Source of the DNA: GCA-2861595 sp035536185
Lineage (GTDB): Bacteria; Actinomycetota; Acidimicrobiia; Acidimicrobiales; GCA-2861595
Direction: 5' to 3'
Length of the DNA: 64,000 nt
Assembly: GCA_035536185.1 (NCBI GenBank)
Contig: DATLOM010000026.1
Span: 1 to 64,000, forward strand
Positions 23,039 through 33,033 of the stretch are shown here, in pieces. Position 1 is the stretch's first letter, and the number at the start of each line of letters is the position of its first letter. The position numbers and the translations under genes are program-made. Under the pieces are notes generated by a model, which was not told the DNA's origin, made no database searches, and worked only from the letters and a program-made list of their open reading frames with translations.

Positions 23039-26000
23039 GTGACCAGAAATCGGCGTTGCCAGCAGAAGAGGAAGCCCTGTTCGCTGGCCTCGCAGGTCAT
23101 GCTCGTCCTCGTGGCTGTGGCACTGGCTGCCGCGGGGCTGGTGAGCCTCAAGGAACTGCACGGCTTGGCGTCGAGCGAGAGCGAGCGCTCTGCTACAGGA
23201 GGCAAGACAGCACTCGGGGTTTCTCCGGCGCTGGCGTTGGCCAAGGATCGCACCGCCGCGGCAGCCACTGTGTTGGGACTGGCTCTGTCGGAGCCGCAGA
23301 CATCGTCGATCTCCCACGCGTCGCCGTCGGAGGCGGCGGCGGACCTGCTCACCGCCAGTGGAGTGACACCGAGCCCAGCTCAGCAGGCAGGCCTGGTGTC
23401 GCTCGACGGCTTGGCACCGGCAAGCCGCTCTGCGCTCACCGACCTTCTTGACGCCTTCGCCGGCTTCCAAGCCGCCAACACGAAGGCCTATGCGGATGCA
23501 GACCAGGCTCAACTGGCGAAGGTTGTCGCTCTGGCTGTCAGCCCGGCCCCGGTGACGGCACCGGTCGATGGCGCCCTGCCCGGCGGCATTCCAGTGCTCG
23601 GTGCGGGGCTCAGGGAGCCGGGGGAGTTGCTGCGCAGCACCGGTTTGGACCTGGGCCCGGTCCTGTCCGCCCGCGACCTCCTGGTCGATGCGGCCTCGGC
23701 CATGGCCGAAGCCAGGCCGGCAGCCTCAGCTCTGTCCAAGGCAGCTCCGGATGGACCAGCGGTGCACCTCCAGGCGGCGAGCCCCGTGCCGCCCGCCGTC
23801 AGCGTCCCCGGCGTCCTGGCCATCGACGACGTGGGCGTCGACAACCTCTACACCGCGAACTATCTATTTGTGCTCGACATCGGTGGCAACGACATCTATC
23901 AGAACAACGCAGGCGGTAGCGGCCTCGGTGCAGCCGCCCTCCTGGACCTGGCCGGAGACGACGAGTACGGCATCAAGGGCGGGCCGGGTCTGAACAACGG
24001 CAAGAACGGTGGTGGCACCTTCGGTTCCGGCTTGTTGATCGACGTCGAAGGCGACGACGTCTACACCGCCGGCAACAACGCCACCAACGGCGGCGCCGGC
24101 GGCGGCACAGGACTGCTGGTCGATGGTGGCGGCAACGACGTTTACAAGGCCGGCGATCTGTTCACCAACGGCGGCGGGGGGAGCGGCGTCGGCGGCATCG
24201 TCGACGCCGGCGGCGACGACACCTACCTCGCGGGCGACACCGCCACCAACGGCGGCGGCGGCACCGCCGGCTCTGGCTCGCTCACCGACATGTCCGGAAC
24301 GGACTCCTACACCTCGTACGCACCCACGGGTACCGAAGCTCCGCTGGCCGGGGACGTGAAGCTTCCTGGAACGAATGGCGTGAACGGCGCCGCGCTCTTG
24401 GGCACTGGGAGGCTGTACGACGGGTGCGGCACGGGAGACACCTACCTCGACGGTGACGGCGGGACAGGCACCGACAAGACAGTCGTCCCCAAGGGCGAGG
24501 TCGGGGCTCAGATCGACTCGAGCGAATCTTGCGTGGCAGCCGAGCCTGAGCCGACCACGACGACGACAAGTACGACCACGACCACCACCACCACGGTCCC
24601 GCCGACCACCTCGTCTACGACCACGACCACTTCGTCCACCACCACGACAACCGTGCCGCCCGAGTACCCGCCGGGCGCAAGCGACTCTCCGTGGGTGAAG
24701 CAGGAACCCGTTGAGCCTCCCCTTCCGCCCAGCGCCTTCCACGTGATGGCCTACCACCCACCGACCCAGCGCGTGGTGATGTTCGGGGGCTACACAGTCG
24801 ACGGTGAGGGCTTGTTCCCCGATGAGCTCCTGCAGGGCACCTGGACGTGGGACGGATCGAGCTGGCAACGAGAGACGCCGTTGACGAGCCCGCCGTCTCG
24901 TCAACGGGCGGTCATGGCCTATCACGCCCGAAGTGAAAAGCTCGTGTTGTTCAGCGGGACCGATGGCAGTTCTCTAAGCGACACCTGGACCTGGGACGGG
25001 TCAAACTGGCATCAAGAGGCACCGGCGGTGGGACCACCGGCCAGGAACGGCGCGTCCATGGCGGCAGATGGTTCGGGCAACGTGGTCCTCTTCGGTGGTG
25101 TCAAGGATGTCGTCTTCAACGGTCCCGATCCGGAGAACGCGACACCGGCCATGCCCCTCGACGACACCTGGACCTGGGACGGGCTGAACTGGATCGAAGA
25201 GCGGCCGGCGGAGAGCCCTCCGCCCAGGGCAGGGGCCGCCATGGCCTACCACGCCCCGACCAAACGAGCCGTCCTCTTCGGCGGCCGCAACGAGGAGAGG
25301 CCTTCGGCCCCGTTCGATGTCACGTACGGCGACACCTGGTCGTGGGACGGCACTAACTGGGCGAGTGAGAGCCCTGGACCGCATCCGAGGGAGAACGCGT
25401 CCATGGCCTTCCTGGAAGCTACCGGGGAAACGGTCCTCTTTGGTGCCTACAGCAGGCCTGACAGTGCCGGGGGGGACACCTGGACCTGGGACGGGTCGAG
25501 CTGGACGGAACGAAACCCTCAAGTGCGGCCAACAAGACGCCAGGGCGCGGGACTCGCCTATCACGCTCCCTCGGGGCACGTCGTGCTTTTCGGTGGCCGA
25601 GCTAGCTCGGAGTTGAACGATACCTGGACCTGGGAGGGGAAGAGAACCGCGGGAGGCATCGACCCGAACGTCAACCGCAAGGTCAGCCTCCGCCCGCCCA
25701 GCGTTCCCGCCGACGGTAGGTCGACATCCACCGCTACCGCCACCTACACAGTCGGTGGTCAGGGCGTATCGGGGCTGGAGGTGGAGTTCAACACCGATGG
25801 CGATGTCAGCTTCGGCCCTGTGAGGGACCATGGGGACGGGAGGTACACCACCACCATCACCGCTTCCATCACGGACGGCGACGAGACGATCGGTGCCAGC
25901 TCCTCGAAATACCCTGAGTCGTTCCTCCCGGCGAGACTGACCGAGACCCCGGCCGACCTACCGCGGTCGTGCACGGCCCATCCAACGAGCGGCTCAGGAC

Positions 26001-29000
26001 ATTGGACCGACTTGGACCCCACCTTTGGCTGTCTGGGAAAGATCACCGAGAGTGTCCCGCCTAACAACACCGGCTCGGGGATGGCCATCCAGCCCGACGG
26101 CAGAGTGGTGATGGCCGCCAGCAACCAGCTTCGGCGTTTCACCACGGAAGGCACACCTGATGGCAGCTTCGGGAACGCGGGGGTGACCAAGTTCACCGAG
26201 GATATGTCTGGCTCCGCCGGCGCCACGGACCTGGCCTTGCAGCGGGACCGGAAGATCCTGGTGCTCGCTTCGGAAGAACGCGACAGCGAAGACAACTCGG
26301 GCCCTATCTTCTCTTCGCGCCTTTATCGGTTCACCACTGACGGCGCACCGGATCTGAGCTTCGGCCCCGGCGGCAGCGTCGAGTTGGACAGAGGCTTCTT
26401 CAGGGTCGTCGTTCAAGACGACGGCAAGATCGTGGTGCTGGGCAACAGCTTCGAGTTGGATGGTGTACCGATGTCGGGGGCCGCGGCTTCCTTGCTGGGA
26501 CTCGACACCGTTCCTGGGGTACCTCACATGAGGGTCGTTCGCTACAAGACTGACGGCCAGGTCGACCTCGACTTCGGCCCGAACGGCGATGGCTCCGTCA
26601 GCTTCGATTTCGGTGTTGGGTTCGTCCCCACCGGCCAGGGTGGAGTGGCGCTTCAATCGGATGGCAAGGTCGTGGTGGTCGGATCTCAATGCAACCTGCT
26701 CGCCGCCACGTATCCCCACTGTGATCCGGCTGCGGGACGCCTCACGACCAGCGGGCAGCTCGATCCGACCTTCAACCCCTGTGGCCGCGGTACGGTCCCG
26801 TGCGGAGGGGTGGTCGTCACCCCGTTCGAGACGCCTGTCGGCAACGCCGCCGTGGGTGGCAGCGCCGCCGGCACAAGTGTCGCCATTCAACCCGATGGCA
26901 AGATCTTGTTGGCTGGCTGGGGAGGAGCGGCCGAGGGGGTCGGCTTCGCCCTGATTCGCTACAACGTGGAAGTGCCAGGCCAGCCCGATGGGAGCCTCGA
27001 CAGCACCTTCAACCCGTGCGTGCCGGCGGAGCCGCCGTGCGGCGGCAAGCAGCTCGCGCCGACCCATTTCGGCGGCTACCAGGGGAAGGGGAGCGATGGC
27101 TCCATCTCCGGCCCCGAGGACGGCGGCTACGCCAACGCGGTGTCGGTGGCCCAACAACCTGACAGGAAGATCGTGCTGGCGGGCAAGGGGCCGGCGGGCG
27201 CGGGAGACTTTCTCCTCGCCAGGTACAACCCTGATGGGACCGTCGACACCTGCGGCACTCCCGGCTACGTGCGTACCAACTTCGGGCTCTCCTCGGGGGC
27301 CTTGGATGTGGCCGTCCAGCCTGACGGCAGGATCGTGGCCGGCGGTATGGCTCGGGAGCGGGGAAGCGAGGCGGTGGCCATGGCCCGTTACATGGGAGGT
27401 GGCACGGAGTCCCGCGTCTTCTCCCTCGGCCCGGTGGAGACACGGGTGAACGAGCCAGTGTCGGGCCCGGCTGAGGCGGCATTCCAGGTCAGCCTTGACG
27501 CTCCGGCCTGCCAAGCGTTGTCGGTGGCCTATGCAACGGCCGACGGCTCAGCGACCGACGGTGCCGATTACCAAGGCACCAAGGGCGAGCCGCTACGGGT
27601 GCGTTTCGAGGCCAACGAGGACGAGAAGATCGTGCAGGTGCCGGTGCTGGCCGACACCGCCGCTGAGCCCGACGAGACCTTTTCACTGCGGCTGTCCGAT
27701 CCTCGCTCCGAGGTGCAGGCCGAGCCGTTGGATCCGGTGTTCCCCCGCCCGTTCGACTACCGGATAGCCGTTGGCCAGGCCAGCGCAACCATCGTCGACG
27801 CCAGCCGGCGCGTCGACATCGAAGGAGCCACGGTTCCAGAGTCTTTTGGCGGGACAGTGCCAATGCCGTTCACGGTGAGCTTGAACGGCCCGGTGGACAA
27901 GCCGGTGTCGGTGAACTACGCGACCGCAGATGGCTCGGCCACGGCCGGCGACGACTACCTGCCGGCGGGGGGAACGCTCAGCTTCGAACCTGGTGGGCCC
28001 ACCTCCAAGACCGTACTTGTCGACGTGTTGGGCGATGAAGTGCCCGAGCCCACGGAGTCGTTGACGATGGCTTTGTCCACCGGCACACCTGGCGCGGCGC
28101 GGTTCTCCAACCCCAATCCGGTCAATGTGCCTTTACGGGAGGCGCCCCGAGGCTGTCCTCCCGCCTGTCCCCCCGACACGGCAGCGCCCTATCCCTCCAA
28201 GGTTTCGGTGAGGGGCCTGACCGGCACAGTCACCGACGTCAACGTGACGCTCCGGGACCTGTGGTGGGACAAGAGCGGCCCCTCTGACGCCGACCTGATG
28301 CTGGTGGCGCCCGACGGTAAATCCGTGATCCTCATGTCCGACGCGTGCGGCGACAACGACTACCCCCATCCTATAGCGCGCTCCGCCCAGGTGGAGCTGA
28401 CCTTCGACGACCACGCGGGAGGGCCCCTGCCCGCCGATACGCCGTGTTCTTCGGGCAGCTACCGCCCCCTCGATGACGATGACGACACCCGCGAGTTCGA
28501 AGGTGTGGGACAGCCCCGTCCGCCCGATGTGTTCCCTGAGCCGGCTGCCCCCGCTCCCGGCTCGACCCTTCCATTGTCGAGCTTCAACGGGATCGATCCC
28601 AACGGCACCTGGAGCCTGTACCTGATGGACGACTTCCCCAACGACCCGGACCCCAACAAACCCTCAGGGCGCATCGTCAACGGCTGGAGCCTCAGTGTGG
28701 CCACCACCACGACCATCAAGACCACCGCAGAGCCGTTGAACCTGATCCTGGGCAAGGCCGTGGCCGAAGGCTTCATCACCGACGCCCGCCCCGGGGTGTC
28801 GGTGGGCGACAAGAAGGTGACCGAGGGAAACCTGGGACGGACCGAGGCGGTGTTCACCGTGACGGCAAATGGTCCAGCCACCTTCCCCCTGACGGTCGAG
28901 TACCGAACCACCGACGGCGAGGCCACCGCGGGATCTGACTATGAGCCCACGTTGGGCAGCCTGAGCTTCACGGCCAATGGTCCCGTGGCGCAGACTTTGA

Positions 29001-29728
29001 CCGTTCCTGTCGTGACAGACACACTAGCTGAGCCCGACGAGTCGTTCTCTGTTCTGATCGGCGCAACTGGAAGCGCGGTGACCGACGGCGAGGGAGTCGG
29101 GACGATCGTCAACGACGACGCTGGCATCGCCGGTGATCCGCCGAACAAGGCCCCGATGGCTCCAGCTCCCACCACATTAGCCCAGGTGGCCCCCCCACAA
29201 CTGGTCAATCCCTCGACACAACCGGCAGCCCACGGCCAAACCCAGCTGCAGCAACAGGCCCAGTCCCAGGTCCAGGTCCAGGCCCAGGCACAGGCGCAGC
29301 AGGTGGTACAGCAACAAGCCCAGCAGCAGGTGCAACACCAGGTTCAGACCCATGGCCACGCCCAGAGCCAAGGACAATTCCACAGACAAGCGGGGCTGGC
29401 GGGCGAGCGTTCGCGTGAAACGCAAGGTGAGCGGGCCTACGTCTCAGGGCCTGTCGCAGAGCCAGACACGCACCTCGCTGCTGGCGTCCGGCAGCCCTCC
29501 CCGATAAGCCCCGCCGCGCTGTGGGGCGGCCTGGTGACCGTCGGGCTTGTCATCGCCCTTGCCCAAACGACCAAAGCACCCACGCCGGCTCACCAACGGG
29601 GGCCACTTCGCCCACCCGTCGGCCAGGGCAGAGCCCGCCTCCCGACTGAAAGAATCAGAGGCCGCCACCGCAGGCAAAGTGACTATCGGTGGTGCATCTA
29701 CAAGTCGTCTGCCGGCCAGCCTCCATGA
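23039..29728 (+). CDS. Giant multidomain cell-surface protein
   Basis: 2229 residues from a GTG. Order, in approximate residues: signal anchor 18-36; helical region 60-230; Gly/Asp repeats of the form 'D-x-G-G-D-D-x-Y' 259-470; Thr-rich linker 507-540; Kelch-like repeats with 'TWTWDGSSW' and 'MAYHAPT' 567-870; an invasin-like Ig domain 880-973; delta-60-type repeats ('IQPDGRVVMA', 'QPDGKILLAG') 987-1454. Two Calx-beta domains follow at 1464-1697 ('ATADGSAT', 'EPDETFSLRL'), then a P-domain-like module 1704-1893 and a third Calx-beta 1900-2030. The end has a Gln-rich stretch 2060-2120, a membrane helix 2157-2177 and a basic tail. All repeats are adhesion or calcium-binding types, so a role in surface contact is likely. 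The ribosome binding site is weak. Confidence 0.85.
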   Translation: MTRNRRCQQKRKPCSLASQVMLVLVAVALAAAGLVSLKELHGLASSESERSATGGKTALGVSPALALAKDRTAAAATVLGLALSEPQTSSISHASPSEAAADLLTASGVTPSPAQQAGLVSLDGLAPASRSALTDLLDAFAGFQAANTKAYADADQAQLAKVVALAVSPAPVTAPVDGALPGGIPVLGAGLREPGELLRSTGLDLGPVLSARDLLVDAASAMAEARPAASALSKAAPDGPAVHLQAASPVPPAVSVPGVLAIDDVGVDNLYTANYLFVLDIGGNDIYQNNAGGSGLGAAALLDLAGDDEYGIKGGPGLNNGKNGGGTFGSGLLIDVEGDDVYTAGNNATNGGAGGGTGLLVDGGGNDVYKAGDLFTNGGGGSGVGGIVDAGGDDTYLAGDTATNGGGGTAGSGSLTDMSGTDSYTSYAPTGTEAPLAGDVKLPGTNGVNGAALLGTGRLYDGCGTGDTYLDGDGGTGTDKTVVPKGEVGAQIDSSESCVAAEPEPTTTTTSTTTTTTTTVPPTTSSTTTTTSSTTTTTVPPEYPPGASDSPWVKQEPVEPPLPPSAFHVMAYHPPTQRVVMFGGYTVDGEGLFPDELLQGTWTWDGSSWQRETPLTSPPSRQRAVMAYHARSEKLVLFSGTDGSSLSDTWTWDGSNWHQEAPAVGPPARNGASMAADGSGNVVLFGGVKDVVFNGPDPENATPAMPLDDTWTWDGLNWIEERPAESPPPRAGAAMAYHAPTKRAVLFGGRNEERPSAPFDVTYGDTWSWDGTNWASESPGPHPRENASMAFLEATGETVLFGAYSRPDSAGGDTWTWDGSSWTERNPQVRPTRRQGAGLAYHAPSGHVVLFGGRASSELNDTWTWEGKRTAGGIDPNVNRKVSLRPPSVPADGRSTSTATATYTVGGQGVSGLEVEFNTDGDVSFGPVRDHGDGRYTTTITASITDGDETIGASSSKYPESFLPARLTETPADLPRSCTAHPTSGSGHWTDLDPTFGCLGKITESVPPNNTGSGMAIQPDGRVVMAASNQLRRFTTEGTPDGSFGNAGVTKFTEDMSGSAGATDLALQRDRKILVLASEERDSEDNSGPIFSSRLYRFTTDGAPDLSFGPGGSVELDRGFFRVVVQDDGKIVVLGNSFELDGVPMSGAAASLLGLDTVPGVPHMRVVRYKTDGQVDLDFGPNGDGSVSFDFGVGFVPTGQGGVALQSDGKVVVVGSQCNLLAATYPHCDPAAGRLTTSGQLDPTFNPCGRGTVPCGGVVVTPFETPVGNAAVGGSAAGTSVAIQPDGKILLAGWGGAAEGVGFALIRYNVEVPGQPDGSLDSTFNPCVPAEPPCGGKQLAPTHFGGYQGKGSDGSISGPEDGGYANAVSVAQQPDRKIVLAGKGPAGAGDFLLARYNPDGTVDTCGTPGYVRTNFGLSSGALDVAVQPDGRIVAGGMARERGSEAVAMARYMGGGTESRVFSLGPVETRVNEPVSGPAEAAFQVSLDAPACQALSVAYATADGSATDGADYQGTKGEPLRVRFEANEDEKIVQVPVLADTAAEPDETFSLRLSDPRSEVQAEPLDPVFPRPFDYRIAVGQASATIVDASRRVDIEGATVPESFGGTVPMPFTVSLNGPVDKPVSVNYATADGSATAGDDYLPAGGTLSFEPGGPTSKTVLVDVLGDEVPEPTESLTMALSTGTPGAARFSNPNPVNVPLREAPRGCPPACPPDTAAPYPSKVSVRGLTGTVTDVNVTLRDLWWDKSGPSDADLMLVAPDGKSVILMSDACGDNDYPHPIARSAQVELTFDDHAGGPLPADTPCSSGSYRPLDDDDDTREFEGVGQPRPPDVFPEPAAPAPGSTLPLSSFNGIDPNGTWSLYLMDDFPNDPDPNKPSGRIVNGWSLSVATTTTIKTTAEPLNLILGKAVAEGFITDARPGVSVGDKKVTEGNLGRTEAVFTVTANGPATFPLTVEYRTTDGEATAGSDYEPTLGSLSFTANGPVAQTLTVPVVTDTLAEPDESFSVLIGATGSAVTDGEGVGTIVNDDAGIAGDPPNKAPMAPAPTTLAQVAPPQLVNPSTQPAAHGQTQLQQQAQSQVQVQAQAQAQQVVQQQAQQQVQHQVQTHGHAQSQGQFHRQAGLAGERSRETQGERAYVSGPVAEPDTHLAAGVRQPSPISPAALWGGLVTVGLVIALAQTTKAPTPAHQRGPLRPPVGQGRARLPTERIRGRHRRQSDYRWCIYKSSAGQPP

Positions 29729-29839
29729 GATGCAACTAGGTGCGGGGGTACGATGAAAACCCCTATCCGGGGGGGTGGTTCTTTCGCCGCCTCCTTATCA
29801 TCTTCGAAGGTCGCCTAAGGCTTAAAAAGGATTGGACCA

Positions 29840-31828
29840 ATGGCCGAATCAGCCGCAAAGGACCCCAAAACCACCGTTCGGGCGCTGCTCGGGATCTTGG
29901 TGGCGGTAATCATCGCCTACGCCCTGTTGGTGCGCGTCGCGTACAGCGCCCCTGAGCCCGGAAGCGAGCTCAGCCTCGACCGCCTGTTCCGCGCCGCCGA
30001 ATCCGGCCAGATCATGTCGGCCACGCTGTTGGACCAGGACTCGGTGGTCGTCGGCCAGCTCTGCCCGGCCGGGGTGCGGGGCACCTCCGCCACCGGCGTC
30101 ACCTGCCCAGACCGGCCCCAGCGCTTCCATTCCACCTATCCGGCCAGCGACGTCGGCACCAACCAGCTCATCGAGCGCCTGGGCACCCGGGCCCAGGTGA
30201 AGGTGGACCGCCAGTCGGAGAAGGCCATCGCCAAGCTGTTGATGAGCTTCGTGCTGCCACTGATCCTGCTGGCCACGCTGTTCGGCATCATCATGGTGGC
30301 CAAGGGCGGGGACTCCTCAATGGCCGACATCGCCGGGTTCGGGCGTCTGGGCAGGAAGCGCCAGCGTGAGAAGAAAGCCGGCACCGGTGTCACCTTCGCC
30401 GACGTGGCCGGCCAGGACACCGCCGTTTTGGAGCTGCGGGAGGTCATCGACTACCTGAAGGACCCGGCCAAGTTCGATGCGGTGGGTGCCATCGCGCCAA
30501 AGGGCGTGTTGTTGTTCGGACCTCCTGGCTGCGGCAAGACCCTGATGGCCAGAGCGGTGGCCGGAGAGTCCGGTGTCCCCTTCGTGTCGGTGTCGGGAAC
30601 TGAGTTCGTCGAATCCCTCGTAGGGGTGGGTGCGGCCCGTGTGCGTGACCTTTTCGCCCAGGTGCGTGAGCTGGCCCCGGCCATCGTGTTCATCGACGAG
30701 ATAGACGCCGTCGGCCGCCGCCGCGAGGGTGAGGGCGTCTCCGGTGGTGAGCGCGAGCAGACCCTCAACCAGTTGCTGGTGGAGATGGATGGCTTCGAGG
30801 TGGCCGCCGGCGTGGTTCTCATCGCCGCCACCAACCGCCCCGACATCTTGGACTCCGCCCTTCTGCGCCCCGGGCGCTTCGACCGCCAGATCACCCTGGA
30901 GGCCCCCGACGTGGAGGGGCGAAAGGCCATCCTGCAGGTGCACGCGGCCAACCGAAACATCGCCCCAGATGTGGACTTCGCCCTGCTGGCCCGGCGCACT
31001 CCGGGCTTCACCGGAGCCGACCTCGCCTCGGTGATGAACGAGGCGGTGCTTCTGGCCATCAGGGATGGTTCGGAAGAGGCGACGATCAACTCGCACCATC
31101 TTTCGGAAGCGGTGCAGCGGGTGCTGCACGGGCCGCACCGCGGCAAGCTGTTGGCCCCCGAGGAGAGGGCTCGCATCGCCGTTCACGAAACCGGCCACGC
31201 CCTGGTCGCCGCCGCCTGTGGGCGGGGCGGCGACGTGGTGCGGGTATCGGTGGTGGCCAGGGGCAGGGGAGTGGGATCGGCCAACATCGGCATAGGCGAC
31301 CGCGCCCTCCTGACCGAAGCCGACATGGAGGTCCAGGTGGCCATCGCCATGGGCGGGCTGGTCGCTGAGGAACTCGTCTACGGAGGGTCCTCCACCATGC
31401 CCGAGGACGACATCTCCCGGGCGACCGGGCTTGCGAAGTTGATGGTGGGCGTCTACGGCATGTCCGACGAGTTGGGCAGAGTGCAGATACTCAACCGCTT
31501 CGCGGGCGGTTTCCTCGGCGGCGACGGCACATCGGTGGACTCGTCGGTATCGGAGCAGGTGCTGCACACCTTCGCCATGGAGGTGAAGGACCTCGTGGCC
31601 GCGGCCGAGGCCCGCGCCATCGCCATCCTCAGCAAGAACCGCAGCCATCTAGAGTCCATGGCTACCCGCCTCCAGGAGGAGGAGACCCTGGAGGGCCGAG
31701 CGCTCGAGGACTTCCTCGCCCCCATGACAGGGGCGGGCGCTGGGGTCTTCAACGGCGGAGCCCCCCCCCGCCGCGGCGCCGGCTCTTCGAAGCCTGGTGA
31801 GACGGCCCTCACCCGTCCCCGCCGCTGA
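29840..31828 (+). CDS. FtsH-like membrane AAA+ zinc protease
   Basis: 662 residues, usual FtsH size. Two membrane helices (residues 15-34 and 131-153) bracket an outer loop containing two Cys. The AAA module has Walker A 'GPPGCGKT' (227-234), Walker B 'IVFIDEID' (about 282-289) and 'ATNRPDILDSALLRPGRFDR'. The zinc motif is HETGH (about 449-453) where most FtsH have HEAGH, and the third ligand is in 'EDDISRAT'. AAGGA precedes the ATG. It lies between two surface proteins that share a P-domain, so it may be a specialised paralogue rather than the housekeeping FtsH. Its stop overlaps the next frame. Confidence 0.92.
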   Translation: MAESAAKDPKTTVRALLGILVAVIIAYALLVRVAYSAPEPGSELSLDRLFRAAESGQIMSATLLDQDSVVVGQLCPAGVRGTSATGVTCPDRPQRFHSTYPASDVGTNQLIERLGTRAQVKVDRQSEKAIAKLLMSFVLPLILLATLFGIIMVAKGGDSSMADIAGFGRLGRKRQREKKAGTGVTFADVAGQDTAVLELREVIDYLKDPAKFDAVGAIAPKGVLLFGPPGCGKTLMARAVAGESGVPFVSVSGTEFVESLVGVGAARVRDLFAQVRELAPAIVFIDEIDAVGRRREGEGVSGGEREQTLNQLLVEMDGFEVAAGVVLIAATNRPDILDSALLRPGRFDRQITLEAPDVEGRKAILQVHAANRNIAPDVDFALLARRTPGFTGADLASVMNEAVLLAIRDGSEEATINSHHLSEAVQRVLHGPHRGKLLAPEERARIAVHETGHALVAAACGRGGDVVRVSVVARGRGVGSANIGIGDRALLTEADMEVQVAIAMGGLVAEELVYGGSSTMPEDDISRATGLAKLMVGVYGMSDELGRVQILNRFAGGFLGGDGTSVDSSVSEQVLHTFAMEVKDLVAAAEARAIAILSKNRSHLESMATRLQEEETLEGRALEDFLAPMTGAGAGVFNGGAPPRRGAGSSKPGETALTRPRR

Positions 31829-32951
31829 TGAGGACCGACCACTGACCCCGAACCGTAAGGGCGGTCGTCTGGATGGCACATTCGCCGCTGACGAAGATCG
31901 ACCACTGGCTCCGAACCGAAGCCGCGGCCGCCTGGGCGGCACATCCGCCGCCGAGCAGGACCGACCACTGGCTCCGAACCTGGGGAGAGCCGCCCGGCCG
32001 CTCATAGCCGTAGGGCTCTCCCTCGTGGGGCCGGTCCTGGCGTCGGCGCCGGCGCCGGCAGCCACATTCTCCAACGCCACTCCGATCGTGCTGTCACTGG
32101 GGGGCCCGCCAGGCGGCTGCCCTCCCCGTTGTCCCTCCGACACCGCCGCTCCCTTCCCATCCGCCATCGCCGTGACCGGCCAGTCCGGAACCGTCACCGA
32201 CGTCAACGTGACCCTGCGGGACCTGAGCTATCAGCACAACGGTCCTCCGGACGCCGACATCATGCTCGTGGCCCCCGGTGGCAAGTCCGTGATGTTGATG
32301 TCCGACGCCTGTGGCAACAACGACAACAACAACCCTGTCACTACCCCGATCACCTTGAGCTTCGATGACCAGGCCGGCGCCGCCCTCCCTGCCGACGGGG
32401 CCTGTGCCAGCGGCACGTTCAAGCCGGTCGACGACGACGACGACGGTGAGTTCCCATTCCACCAGCCCGACGAGTTCCCCGGAGCGCCGGAGCCAGCCAC
32501 CACGGCGCAGCTCTCGAGCCTCAACGGCACTGCCGCCAATGGGGCGTGGAACCTCTACGTCGTCGACGACTATCCCAATGATCCCGACCCCAATGGTCGA
32601 GCTGGCCAGATCGGCGGTGGTTGGTCGATCGACATCTCCACTTCCGCCGCCCCCGCTCCTGCCCCGCCCCCGCCCGCCCCCGCCCCCAATCCGACGCCGG
32701 CGCCACCGCCGCCCCGCGCGCCCGCCGGGGTTCCGCCGCTGGACGCCACCGTCCCCCCGGCGCCCGGCTCCCGAGATACCGAGCCGCCAACCGCCCCCGT
32801 CCAGCCCGGGGACTTCAAGCCCCTGGCATCCGACACCGAGGAGGACGGCGGCGACGCCGTGCCCTGGGTGGTAGGCGGGTTCCTGGGAGCCGGCGCCCTG
32901 GGCCTGATGGCCATGCTCAGCTCCGGCGGCTGGCGCTTCTGGCGCCGCTAA
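31797..32951 (+). CDS. P-domain-like membrane-anchored surface protein
   Basis: 384 residues overlapping the ftsH-like end by 32 bases. Residues 1-60 carry three copies of a 21-residue repeat ('DEDRPLAPNR' type). A hydrophobic segment ('PLIAVGLSLVGPVLASAPAP') then leads outside. The P-domain-like module ('GTVTDVNVTLRDLSYQHNG', 'MLVAPGGKSVMLMSDACGNN', 'NGAWNLYVVDDYPNDPDP') closely matches that of the giant protein upstream. A Pro-rich spacer and a C-terminal helix ('WVVGGFLGAGALGLMAML') with basic tail end it. No ATG/GTG start was found closer to the hydrophobic segment, so the repeats seem to be translated. Confidence 0.75.
   Translation: MRRPSPVPAADEDRPLTPNRKGGRLDGTFAADEDRPLAPNRSRGRLGGTSAAEQDRPLAPNLGRAARPLIAVGLSLVGPVLASAPAPAATFSNATPIVLSLGGPPGGCPPRCPSDTAAPFPSAIAVTGQSGTVTDVNVTLRDLSYQHNGPPDADIMLVAPGGKSVMLMSDACGNNDNNNPVTTPITLSFDDQAGAALPADGACASGTFKPVDDDDDGEFPFHQPDEFPGAPEPATTAQLSSLNGTAANGAWNLYVVDDYPNDPDPNGRAGQIGGGWSIDISTSAAPAPAPPPPAPAPNPTPAPPPPRAPAGVPPLDATVPPAPGSRDTEPPTAPVQPGDFKPLASDTEEDGGDAVPWVVGGFLGAGALGLMAMLSSGGWRFWRR
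31824..31980 (+). repeat. Three 63-bp direct repeats
   Basis: Imperfect copies begin at 31824, 31887 and 31950, each including 'CGACCACTG' and 'CCGAAC'. The first copy contains the stop of the ftsH-like gene. The period of 63 keeps the P-domain gene in frame. Confidence 0.75.
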
Positions 32952-33033
32952 CGCCAGTCAGGTCACCAACCTGGCCCGAGCGGATAGTTTCCGCTACAGC
33001 TGGAGGAAGCGTACGAACCTTCGCTTCGAGAAG

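Noticed and set aside
25994..27514. A 506-codon minus-strand frame inside the giant surface-protein gene
   Set aside because: It is a shadow frame caused by high GC at third codon positions; no start signal or family pattern.
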